In this document: in pieces, positions 20,527 through 29,363 of the stretch
Position numbering within the stretch: the stretch's first letter is position 1
How the letters are laid out: each line of letters starts with the position of its first letter
Source of the DNA: an uncultured Sphingomonas sp.
GTDB lineage: Bacteria > Pseudomonadota > Alphaproteobacteria > Sphingomonadales > Sphingomonadaceae
NCBI RefSeq assembly: GCF_913774285.1
Contig: NZ_CAJYHX010000025.1
Span: forward strand, 1 to 64,000
Direction: 5' to 3'
DNA: 64,000 nt
Translations under genes and position numbers: made by a program
Notes under the pieces: generated by a model
Databases searched by the model: none
What the model saw: only the letters and a program-made list of their open reading frames with translations
What the model was told of the DNA's origin: nothing

Positions 20527-22878
20527 ATGCCTGGAGAGTCTGACTTGGTCGTATCCGCCGCCCGCCGCCTTCCCTTTCTCGGCCCGGTCGCGGCCGCCCT
20601 CGTTCTCGTTAACCCCGCCGCGGCAATGCCCAGCCGCTCGACGGCTGCCACCGCGCCCATCTCCCAAACCGCCGCGGCTCGTGCCGTGCTAGCGCGGCTC
20701 GGCGTCGACACGGCGAAGATGGATCTGGCGCTGGTCCCCGGCAAGACTCCGCAGTTCCGCGCCCGCACCGCCGGCGGCCGGCTGCGGATCGAAGGCACCT
20801 CGCCTGTCGCACTGGTGCGCGGTGCCGCCCGCACGCTCGGACAGCAGGGCAGCCTGTTCGTTTCCTGGGAGGGCGTCCGCAACCGCCCGCTGGTGCTTCG
20901 CGACGGCTATGACAGCGGCACGGTCGCCTCGCCATTCTCGCTGCGGACTTATCTGAACACCTGCACCTATGGCTACACCACCCCCTGGTGGAACTGGGGC
21001 CGCTGGGAGCGGGAGATCGACTGGATGGCGGCGCACGGCGTCGACACGCCGCTGGCGATGGAAGGCCAGGAGTTCGTCTGGCGGGCACTCTGGCGCGAGC
21101 AGGGCATGAACGACGCCCAGATCGCCGCGGGCCTCTCCGCCGCGCCGTTCCTGCCCTGGCAGCGGATGGGCAATATCGCGGGGTACCGCGCGCCGCTCTC
21201 GGCCAACTGGATCGAGAAGAAGCGCGTGCTGCAGCGCCAGATCCTCGCCCGGATGCGGTCGCTCGGCATGAAGCCGATTCTGCCCGCCTTTTCCGGCTAT
21301 GTCCCCGAAGCCTTCGCCAAGGCGCATCCGGAGGCGAAGATCTACCAGATGCGGCAATGGGAGGGCTTCCCCGGCACCTATTGGCTCGACCCGTCCGACC
21401 CGCTGTTCGCCAAGCTCGCCGCGCGCTTCCTGCAGCTGTACACCGCGACCTACGGCCCGGGCGAATATTACCTCGCCGACGCCTTCAACGAGATGGTCCC
21501 GCCGATCGCCGAGGACGGCAGCGACGCCCGCGCTGCCACCTATGGTGACGCGATCGCCAACACTGCCGCGACGCGCGCCGCCGCGTTGCCCAGGGAGGTG
21601 CGCGACGCCCGGCTCGCAGCCTATGGCGAGCGGCTCTATCGCTCGATCACCGCCGCCGCGCCGAACGCGACCTGGGTGATGCAGGGCTGGCTGTTCGGCG
21701 CCGACAAGGCCTTCTGGACCTCCGACGCGATCGCCGCCTTCCTGTCGAAGGTGCCCGACGAGCGGATGCTGGTGCTCGATATCGGCAATGATCGCTATCC
21801 CGGCATCTGGAACGCGACCAAGGCCTTTTACGGCAAGGGCTGGGCCTATGGCTATGTCCACAATTACGGCGGCAGCAACCCCGTCTATGGCGACCTGAAC
21901 TTTTACCGCAGCGACATCACCGCCGCGCTCGCCAACCCTGGCCATGGCCGAATGCGCGGCTTCGGGCTGTTCCCCGAGGGGCTGCACAGCAACAGCATCG
22001 CCTATGCCTATGCCTATGACCTCGCCTGGGGCGAGATCGACGCTGGCGGCCAGGCGCGCCCGCTCGACGCGTGGCTCGGCGACTATACCAAGGCCCGCTA
22101 CGGCAAGACCTCGCCCGCTTTGGTCACCGCTTGGGACAAGGCGATTCAGGGCGCCTACAGCACGCGCTACTGGACCCCGCGCTGGTGGCACGAACAGGCC
22201 GGCGCCTATCTGCTGTTCAAATTCCCCAGCCTAGACGGCGCCGAATACCCCGCCGCCCCCGGCGACCCGGTGGCACTCCGAGCCGGAATCCAAGCGCTGC
22301 TGGCCCAGGCGCCGCAGCATGTCGGCGAGCCGCTCTACACCTATGACGTGGTTGACCTAGTACGCCATTATGCCAGCGTGAAGCTGGACGAGCGCCTCAA
22401 GACGGCGGTCGCCGCCTACAAGGCCGGCGACCTCGCCACCGGCGACCGCGCCACCGCGGCGGCCGAGACGCTGGCCAAGGACATCGACGCCATTGCCGGC
22501 AACCAGCAGGAAACGCTGGGCAGCTGGCTCGCCGATGCCGCCGCCTATGGCGACACCCCCGCCGAGAAGGCGGCATTCGTCGAGCAGGCCAAGGCGGTGG
22601 TGACGGTCTGGGGCGGCACCGGCCACCTCTCCGACTATGCCTCGCGCGCCTGGCAGGGGCTCTATGCCGGCTATTACTGGCCGCGCTGGCAGCGCTTCCT
22701 CGCCGCCCAGCGCGCCGCCGCTGCCGCGCATACTGACTTCGACGCCAAGGCCACCGCCGCCGCGATCCGCGACTGGCAGGCCGGCTGGCTCAAGGACGGC
22801 AAGATGTGGGCTCGCCAGCGCCCCGCTGCCCCGCTAGCCCTTGCCCGCACGCTCCTCGCAGAAAGCGACGCCCGATGA
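20527..22878 (+). CDS. Alpha-N-acetylglucosaminidase (GH89, NAGLU-like), signal peptide
   Basis: PWWNWGRWEREIDWMAAHGVDTPLAMEGQE, YYLADAFNEM and GFGLFPEGLHSN match GH89 catalytic regions. Confidence 0.95.
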   Translation: MPGESDLVVSAARRLPFLGPVAAALVLVNPAAAMPSRSTAATAPISQTAAARAVLARLGVDTAKMDLALVPGKTPQFRARTAGGRLRIEGTSPVALVRGAARTLGQQGSLFVSWEGVRNRPLVLRDGYDSGTVASPFSLRTYLNTCTYGYTTPWWNWGRWEREIDWMAAHGVDTPLAMEGQEFVWRALWREQGMNDAQIAAGLSAAPFLPWQRMGNIAGYRAPLSANWIEKKRVLQRQILARMRSLGMKPILPAFSGYVPEAFAKAHPEAKIYQMRQWEGFPGTYWLDPSDPLFAKLAARFLQLYTATYGPGEYYLADAFNEMVPPIAEDGSDARAATYGDAIANTAATRAAALPREVRDARLAAYGERLYRSITAAAPNATWVMQGWLFGADKAFWTSDAIAAFLSKVPDERMLVLDIGNDRYPGIWNATKAFYGKGWAYGYVHNYGGSNPVYGDLNFYRSDITAALANPGHGRMRGFGLFPEGLHSNSIAYAYAYDLAWGEIDAGGQARPLDAWLGDYTKARYGKTSPALVTAWDKAIQGAYSTRYWTPRWWHEQAGAYLLFKFPSLDGAEYPAAPGDPVALRAGIQALLAQAPQHVGEPLYTYDVVDLVRHYASVKLDERLKTAVAAYKAGDLATGDRATAAAETLAKDIDAIAGNQQETLGSWLADAAAYGDTPAEKAAFVEQAKAVVTVWGGTGHLSDYASRAWQGLYAGYYWPRWQRFLAAQRAAAAAHTDFDAKATAAAIRDWQAGWLKDGKMWARQRPAAPLALARTLLAESDAR

Positions 22879-24023
22879 CCGAGACCCAGGCCAACACCGT
22901 CGCCGCGCTCGCCGGCAAGCCGCGCTTCCTCGCGCTCGACGTGTTCCGCGGCGCCACGATCTTCCTGATGATCCTGGTCAACACTTCGGGGCCCGGGGCC
23001 GCGCCCTACCCGCAGCTGGTCCATGCCAAATGGTTCGGCTTCACGCTGGCCGACCTGGTATTCCCCACCTTCCTGTTCGCGATGGGCAATGCGATGAGCT
23101 TCGCCTTCCGCAAGCGGGTGGAAACCGGGCCGTTCCTCGCCCGCCTGTTCAAGCGCGGGGCGATCATCTTCATGCTCGGCTATCTAATGTACTGGTTCCC
23201 GTTCGTCGAGCAGGGCGCGAACGGCTGGGAAATCAAGCCCTTCGCGCTCACGCGCGTGCCGGGCGTGCTCCAGCGCCTCGCGCTCTGCTACGTGCTGGCC
23301 GCGCTGCTGATCCGCTGGCTCAAGCCCCGCCAGCTGCTGCTCGCCGCGATCGCGCTGCTGTTCGGCTATTGGACCATCCTGCTCGTCTTCAGCCCGCCGG
23401 GCATGGCCTATGACAAAGTCGCCAATATCGGCACCCAGATCGACCTTTGGCTGCTGGGACCGGGGCATCTCTACAAGAAGGATGCCGGCTTCGATCCCGA
23501 AGGCCTGCTCGGCACCCTGCCCGCCACCGTCAACGTGATCGCCGGCTATTTGGCGGGTCTCGCCATCGTCCAGGGCGGCGACCTGCGCCGGACCGTCGGC
23601 CGCATGGCGGTGATCGGCGTGGCGCTGGTGCTGGCCGGGCTCGCCTGGTCGCCCTGGTTCCCGATCGCCAAGAAGCTGTGGACCGGCTCCTATGTCCTGC
23701 TCACCGTCGGGCTTGACCTGCTGCTGCTCGTAGCTGCGATCTGGCTGATCGAGGTCGCCGGGTTCAAGCGCGGCAGCCGCTTCTTCACCATCCTCGGGCG
23801 CAATCCGCTGGCGATCTACCTCTTCTCGGAGCTGTTCGTGACGGTGCTCGGCATGATCCCCGCGGGCGAGCATGGCGGCCTATACGACGCGGCGGGCGTG
23901 GGCATTTTCCAGGCGATCGCGCCGGGGCCGCTGGGCTCGCTGCTCTGCGCCTTCGCCTATACCATGCTGTGCTGGGCGGTGGGCTGGTGGATGGACCGCA
24001 GGGGGCTCATTCTCAAGGCGTGA
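22875..24023 (+). CDS. HGSNAT/NagX-like transmembrane acetyltransferase (DUF5009-type)
   Basis: RFLALDVFRGATIFLMILVNTSGPGAAPYPQLVHAKWFGFTLADLVFPTFLFAMGNAM; multiple TM segments; ATGA overlap with the GH89 gene. Confidence 0.9.
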   Translation: MTETQANTVAALAGKPRFLALDVFRGATIFLMILVNTSGPGAAPYPQLVHAKWFGFTLADLVFPTFLFAMGNAMSFAFRKRVETGPFLARLFKRGAIIFMLGYLMYWFPFVEQGANGWEIKPFALTRVPGVLQRLALCYVLAALLIRWLKPRQLLLAAIALLFGYWTILLVFSPPGMAYDKVANIGTQIDLWLLGPGHLYKKDAGFDPEGLLGTLPATVNVIAGYLAGLAIVQGGDLRRTVGRMAVIGVALVLAGLAWSPWFPIAKKLWTGSYVLLTVGLDLLLLVAAIWLIEVAGFKRGSRFFTILGRNPLAIYLFSELFVTVLGMIPAGEHGGLYDAAGVGIFQAIAPGPLGSLLCAFAYTMLCWAVGWWMDRRGLILKA

Positions 24024-24056
24024 AAAACGCCGCCTAACCCGCTTTATTTCAAATAG

Positions 24057-24070
24057 TTGATCCGCATCAA
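24057..24070. promoter_or_regulatory. Exact FNR/FixK/Anr-type site TTGAT-CCGC-ATCAA
   Basis: agTTGATccgcATCAAcag, 77 bp upstream of the cphA ATG. Confidence 0.65.
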
Positions 24071-24147
24071 CAGCGGAACGCGGGCAGGGCCTGGCCGTTT
24101 CATCGGTTCAGGCGCCGGCCCTCGGCGTCCTCTTCTAGAGGTCCACT

Positions 24148-26910
24148 ATGACAGCGTTGGTGCAGCCGGCCGATTTCGTGCGTCCGGCTTCGGCAAACGG
24201 GATGCGGGTGCTCGAGCGGAGCGTCTATCGCGGCCCGCATCTGTTCAGCACGCGTCCGATGATCCGCATCCAGGTCGATCTGCGCGACCTCGAGCAATGG
24301 CCGAGCGACAAGCTGCCGGGCTTCACCAACGCGCTGCTCGCCCTGCTTCCCGGCCTGGGCGTGCATGGCTGCAGCTATCAGCGCCCCGGCGGCTTCGTCG
24401 AGCGGCTGCGCGAAGGTACCTGGCTGGGGCATATTATCGAGCATGTCGCGCTGGAGCTGCAGACGCTCGCCGGATCGCGCGTCACCCGCGGCAAGACGCG
24501 GTCGGTGAAGGACCGGCCGGGCGTGTACAACATCCTCTACACCTATCGCGACGAGACGCTGGCACTCGCCGCCGGCCTCGCCGCGATCCGGCTGGTCGCC
24601 GATCTGCTGCCCGAGCCCCTGCGCAAGGTGGAGGGGCTGCAGCTGCTCGGCACGCCCCCGCTCGATGCGCCGCAGGACGTGCGTGCGATCGTCGCGGCGC
24701 TGCAGGCGATCCTGAAGGCCAATGCCCTCGGTCCCACCACCCGCGCGCTGGTCGAGGCGGCGGAGCGCCGGGGCATTCCCGTCACGCGCCTCAACGAGCA
24801 GAGCCTGATCCAGTTCGGCCAGGGCAGCCGCCAGAAGCGCATCCGCGCCAGCATCACCGGCGACACCGCGCAGATCGCCGTCGACATCGCCGGAAACAAG
24901 GCGATGACCAAGCAGCTGCTCGCCGAGGCCGGGCTGCCGGTGCCGCGCGGCGTGGTCGTGCGCCGGGTGGAGGAAGCGCTGGCCGAAGCCAGGCGGCTGC
25001 GCTGGCCCGTGGTGGTGAAGCCGCTCGACGGCAACCATGGCCGGGGCGTCACCACCGGGATCGCCGACGAGGAGGCGCTCCGCACCGCCTTCGACCTCGC
25101 GCTCCAGCACGGCCGCCGCGTGATCGTCGAGCAGCAGGTGCCCGGCAACGATCACCGCATCCTCGTCGTGAACGGCAAGGTGGTCGCGGTCGCCGAGCGC
25201 GTGCCCGCCCAGGTGATCGGCGACGGCTTCCATTCGATCGCGCAGCTGATCGATGACCTCAACCAGGATCCGCGTCGCGGCGTCGGGCATGAGAATGTGC
25301 TCACCCGCATCGTCATCGACGAGGCGATGCTGGCGCTGCTGGAGAAGAGCGGCCGCACCCCCGCAACCATCCCGATGGCCGGCGAGCAGGTGATTCTGCG
25401 CGACACCGCCAATCTCTCGACCGGCGGCACAGCGGTGGATCGCACCGACGTGATCCACCCCGCCAACCGCGCGATCGCCGAGCAGGCGGCGGCGGTGGTC
25501 GGGCTCGACGTGTGCGGGATCGACTTCCTTTCGCCCGACATTCGCCGCCCCGTGCGCGAGACCGGCGGCGGCATCGTCGAGGTCAATGCGGCGCCCGGCT
25601 TCCGCATGCATCTGGAGCCCTCCAGCGGCACCCCGCGCGACGTCGCCACGCCGGTGATCGACATGCTGTACCCGCGCGGCAGCCGTGCCCGAATCCCGAT
25701 CTTCGCGATCACCGGCACCAACGGCAAGTCGACCACGGCGCGGATGGTATCCCGCATTCTGCAGCAGGCCGGCAGGAATGTCGGCATGACCTCGACCAGC
25801 GGCATCTATTTCAACGGCCATCTGATGGTCGAGGCCGATGCCAGCGGGCCCAAGAGCGCGCGCACCGTGCTGCGCAACCCGGCGGTCGACGTCGCCGTGC
25901 TGGAGACGGCCCGCGGCGGCATCCTGCGCGAGGGGCTCGGCTTCGACGGCGCCGATGTCGGCGCGGTGCTCAACGTCACTGCCGATCATCTCGGGCTCAA
26001 GGGCATCGACACGGTCGAGGACCTCGCCAAGGTAAAGGGCGTGGTGGCGGAGAGCGTCGCGCGGCGCGGGCATTCGGTGCTCAACGCCGACGATCCGATG
26101 TGCCACCGCATCGCCCGCCATGCGCGCGGCACCATCGTCTGGTTCTCGCTGAGCGGCGGGTCGGACCTGTCCGGCCACCTCCGCCGCCACATCGCCGAAG
26201 GCGGCATGGCGGTGGTGCGCGAGCCCGGCAGCTATGGCGGCTGCATCGTCCTCCACCGCGGCGGCGAGCGCATCGAAGTGATGGCGGCCGCCGACATTCC
26301 CGCGACCCTGGGCGGCATCGCCGATTTCAACATCGCCAATGCACTTGCCGCCATCGCGATGTGCGCGGCGCAACGGCTGTCGATCGAGACGATCCGCGAC
26401 GGACTAAGCGCCTTCAGCATTTCGTTCGAGGATTCGCCCGGCCGGCTCAACATCCATGATGCCAATGGCCGCCGCCACATTCTCGACTATGCTCACAATC
26501 CTGCCGGGCTGCAGGCGCTGGGCCAGGTGATCGAGCGGATGCGCGGGCGCTACAACCGAGTGATCGGCATGGTCAGCATCCCCGGCGACCGACGCGACTG
26601 CGACATTGTCGAAATGGGCCAGCTCGCCGGCGCGATCTTCGACGAGATCGTGTTCCGCGAGGCGCCCGACGGCCGCGGCCGCCCGCGCGGCGAAACCAAT
26701 GGGCTGATGTCCGAAGGCGCGATGGCCGCCGGCGTGCGACCCGAACGGGTTCACCGCATCGTCGACGAGATGGAAGCGGTGGACATGGTGCTCCAGCTCG
26801 GCCGTCCCGGTGACCTGCTGGTGATCATGCCCAGCGCGATCCAGGCAGTGTGGGACCGGATCCTCGCCTTCCAGCCCGAAGCGGCGGCTCGGGAGAAGCA
26901 GCATGCCTGA
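24148..26910 (+). CDS. cphA: Cyanophycin synthetase
   Basis: ATP-grasp domain plus Mur-ligase-like ITGTNGKSTTARMVSRIL; N-terminal cyanophycin synthetase domain (GHIIEHVALELQ). Confidence 0.96.
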   Translation: MTALVQPADFVRPASANGMRVLERSVYRGPHLFSTRPMIRIQVDLRDLEQWPSDKLPGFTNALLALLPGLGVHGCSYQRPGGFVERLREGTWLGHIIEHVALELQTLAGSRVTRGKTRSVKDRPGVYNILYTYRDETLALAAGLAAIRLVADLLPEPLRKVEGLQLLGTPPLDAPQDVRAIVAALQAILKANALGPTTRALVEAAERRGIPVTRLNEQSLIQFGQGSRQKRIRASITGDTAQIAVDIAGNKAMTKQLLAEAGLPVPRGVVVRRVEEALAEARRLRWPVVVKPLDGNHGRGVTTGIADEEALRTAFDLALQHGRRVIVEQQVPGNDHRILVVNGKVVAVAERVPAQVIGDGFHSIAQLIDDLNQDPRRGVGHENVLTRIVIDEAMLALLEKSGRTPATIPMAGEQVILRDTANLSTGGTAVDRTDVIHPANRAIAEQAAAVVGLDVCGIDFLSPDIRRPVRETGGGIVEVNAAPGFRMHLEPSSGTPRDVATPVIDMLYPRGSRARIPIFAITGTNGKSTTARMVSRILQQAGRNVGMTSTSGIYFNGHLMVEADASGPKSARTVLRNPAVDVAVLETARGGILREGLGFDGADVGAVLNVTADHLGLKGIDTVEDLAKVKGVVAESVARRGHSVLNADDPMCHRIARHARGTIVWFSLSGGSDLSGHLRRHIAEGGMAVVREPGSYGGCIVLHRGGERIEVMAAADIPATLGGIADFNIANALAAIAMCAAQRLSIETIRDGLSAFSISFEDSPGRLNIHDANGRRHILDYAHNPAGLQALGQVIERMRGRYNRVIGMVSIPGDRRDCDIVEMGQLAGAIFDEIVFREAPDGRGRPRGETNGLMSEGAMAAGVRPERVHRIVDEMEAVDMVLQLGRPGDLLVIMPSAIQAVWDRILAFQPEAAAREKQHA

Positions 26911-27799
26911 AGCCACAAGCTGGGCGATCATCGTCCATGGCGGCGCCAAGACGATTGATCCGGCGCTGCACGATCGCAACCGCGCCGGGACCGCCGCTGC
27001 CGCTGAAGCCGGTGCGGCGGTGCTGCGCGCCGGCGGCAGCGCGGTGCTGGCGGCCGAGGCGGCGGTGCGGGTGCTGGAGGACGATCCGGTGTTCAATGCC
27101 GGCTTCGGCTCTGTCCTCACCAGCGACGGCGTGGTCGAGATGGACGCGGCGCTGATGGAGGGCACCGAGCTGACGCTGGGTGGTGTCGCGGGCGTGCGGC
27201 GGGTGCGCAATCCGGTCAGCGTCGCGCGCGTGATGCTGTCTGCCCGGCCGGTCCTGCTCGCCGGAGAGGGCGCCGAGCGCTTCGCGGCGAACAATGGGAT
27301 CGAACTCGTCGAGTCCGACACGATGCTGTCCCCGGAGGCCCTCGCCTCGGAAAACAGCAAGGGGCACGACACCGTCGGCTGCGTTGCGATCGATACCACC
27401 GGCGCGATCGCTGCGGCGACCTCCACCGGCGGACTGCCCGGCAAGCATCCCGGCCGGATCGGCGACTCCCCCGTGCCCGGCGCTGGCCTCTATGCCGACG
27501 ACACGCTGGGCGGCTGCGCCTTTTCGGGCGACGGCGAAGCGATCCTGCGGACGATGCTCGCGGCGCAGGTGATGCACGCGCTCGAACGCGGCGGCTCGGC
27601 CGGCGAAGCGGCGGAGCATGCCATTGCACGCCTCGGCCGGGTCGGCGGCGAAGCGGGTGCGATCGTCGTGGAGCGCTCGGGCGCCTTCGGCGTTGCCCAT
27701 AACAGCGATCATTTCGCGCTGGCACTCCATTCCCATGGGCTCGATGCCCCGCGCGCGGGCGTCCACCGCGACGAATTGAAGGACGTGTTGCATGGCTGA
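26903..27799 (+). CDS. iaaA: Isoaspartyl peptidase / plant-type L-asparaginase (Ntn hydrolase)
   Basis: VHGGAKTIDPA..., NAGFGSVLTSDGVVEMDAALMEG, catalytic GHDTVGCVAIDTTG. Confidence 0.93.
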   Translation: MPEATSWAIIVHGGAKTIDPALHDRNRAGTAAAAEAGAAVLRAGGSAVLAAEAAVRVLEDDPVFNAGFGSVLTSDGVVEMDAALMEGTELTLGGVAGVRRVRNPVSVARVMLSARPVLLAGEGAERFAANNGIELVESDTMLSPEALASENSKGHDTVGCVAIDTTGAIAAATSTGGLPGKHPGRIGDSPVPGAGLYADDTLGGCAFSGDGEAILRTMLAAQVMHALERGGSAGEAAEHAIARLGRVGGEAGAIVVERSGAFGVAHNSDHFALALHSHGLDAPRAGVHRDELKDVLHG

Positions 27800-28592
27800 C
27801 TCCGGCGGACCGCTCATCATCATCGGCGGCCACGAAGACAAGGAAGGCGACAAGACCATCCTTAAAGAAGTCGCGCGGCGGGTGAAGGACGGCAAGCTCG
27901 TCATCGCCACCGTCGCCAGCCACCAGCCCGACGGGTATTTCACCGCCTATCAGAAGGCGTTCGGCGCGCTCGGCGTCGACAATCTGGTCGAGCTCTACGT
28001 CCATGAACGCGGCGAGACGCTGGAGCAGGAAACCCAGTCGGTGTTCGAGGGTGCCGCGGGCATCTTCTTCACCGGCGGCGATCAGCTGCGCATCTCGAGC
28101 CAGATCGGCGACACCCCGGTCGAGCGGATGGTGCGCGACATCCACGCGCGCGGCGGGGTGATCGCAGGCACCTCGGCGGGCGCTTCGGTGATGAGCGAGA
28201 CGATGCTGGTGAAGGGCTCCAGCGCCGAATCGCACCGCATCGGCGACCTCCACATGGCGCCGGGCCTGGGGCTGGTGCGCGACGTGATCATCGACCAGCA
28301 TTTCGCCGAGCGCGGCCGGATCGGGCGCCTGCTCGGGGCGGTGGCGCAGAACCCGCGTGTGCTCGGTATCGGCATCGACGAGGATACCGCGATCGTGCTG
28401 GAGGGCTGCTGCTTCCGCGTGGTGGGCGCCGGTGCGGTCACCATCGTCGACGGCTCGGGTGTCACCCGCTCGAACATCGCCGAGGCAAGCCCGGAGCGCA
28501 CGCTATCGATGCACGACGTCCGCCTGCACGTGCTCAGCCATGGCGACGAATTCGACCTCGACGAACGGCGCCCCCTAACGAAGAAGGACTGA
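27792..28592 (+). CDS. cphB: Cyanophycinase
   Basis: GPLIIIGGHEDKEGDKTILKEVARR; FFTGGDQLRISSQIG; GTSAGASVMSETML nucleophile. Confidence 0.96.
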   Translation: MADSGGPLIIIGGHEDKEGDKTILKEVARRVKDGKLVIATVASHQPDGYFTAYQKAFGALGVDNLVELYVHERGETLEQETQSVFEGAAGIFFTGGDQLRISSQIGDTPVERMVRDIHARGGVIAGTSAGASVMSETMLVKGSSAESHRIGDLHMAPGLGLVRDVIIDQHFAERGRIGRLLGAVAQNPRVLGIGIDEDTAIVLEGCCFRVVGAGAVTIVDGSGVTRSNIAEASPERTLSMHDVRLHVLSHGDEFDLDERRPLTKKD

Positions 28593-28601
28593 TCGCGACC
28601 T

Positions 28602-29201
28602 TCAGTCCTGCTCGGGGGCCAGCACTGCCGCCAGTGCGTCGGCGGTCTGGGCGCGGCGCTCGACAATGCCCGCCGTCATCCGCAGAACGAGGTCGCGGGC
28701 ACCCTGCCAATGGCTGCCGCTGCGGCGGGCGTGCGGCAGCTGCGGGATACCGCCCACCGCACTGCCCCAGCCGGTAGCGAGCGCCTGCACCCGCTCGGTG
28801 ATCGCTGCATCGGGCGTGTCGCCGCTGAGCAGCAGCGACGGGAAGGGCAGCCGGATCTTGGGCGAGGCGAAATGCGCGGCATCGCACTCCCCCGCGATCG
28901 GGTCGATCAGCAGCGCTCCGGCCACGCGCGTGATATAGTCGCGCGGGGAGAGCCGGGCCCACCAGGTCGCCGCGAAGCAGCTCGCGCCGTTCGCCACCAG
29001 CAGCACCGGCCGCTCTGCATGAAGGATCGCCGAATCGAGCTTCGCCGCCCACAGGCTGCGCTGGCGCGGGGTTTCTTCCGAATAATCGAGATGCGCGTCG
29101 GCCCGCAGCGGCGCGCCGAACAATGCGGATAGCGCGCGGGCCGGGCCGTTGCCGGTGCTGATCACCGAAAATCGATCCAAGGGGGTCGTCACGAGCGTCA
29201 T
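28602..29201 (-). CDS. RBBP9/YdeN-like alpha/beta hydrolase-fold protein with atypical nucleophile elbow
   Basis: RQRSLWAAKLDSAILHAERPVLLVANGASCFAATWWA; family-like overall but no GHSxG-type elbow. Confidence 0.6.
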   Translation of the reverse strand: MTLVTTPLDRFSVISTGNGPARALSALFGAPLRADAHLDYSEETPRQRSLWAAKLDSAILHAERPVLLVANGASCFAATWWARLSPRDYITRVAGALLIDPIAGECDAAHFASPKIRLPFPSLLLSGDTPDAAITERVQALATGWGSAVGGIPQLPHARRSGSHWQGARDLVLRMTAGIVERRAQTADALAAVLAPEQD

Positions 29202-29263
29202 GGCGAGTCTTCCCGTGTGCTGGTCGGGCGAGGCTATATGCTCCCCGCGCCCCGTGCAACGCG

Positions 29264-29285
29264 GATCGTACGGCGGGGATCGTAC
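29264..29285. promoter_or_regulatory. Direct repeat GATCGTAC-N6-GATCGTAC in a divergent promoter region
   Basis: gcgGATCGTACggcggGGATCGTACctg. Confidence 0.35.
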
Positions 29286-29363
29286 CTGCCGCACGTTTCG
29301 GCGCGGGATCTTGCCGCGCGAACATTGGCAGGGCACGGGGTGCGAGGAGGCGACAGGCGGACG

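Noticed and set aside
24100-26373. 757-aa minus-strand ORF opposite cphA
   Set aside because: Shadow ORF; cphA domains on the plus strand explain the region.
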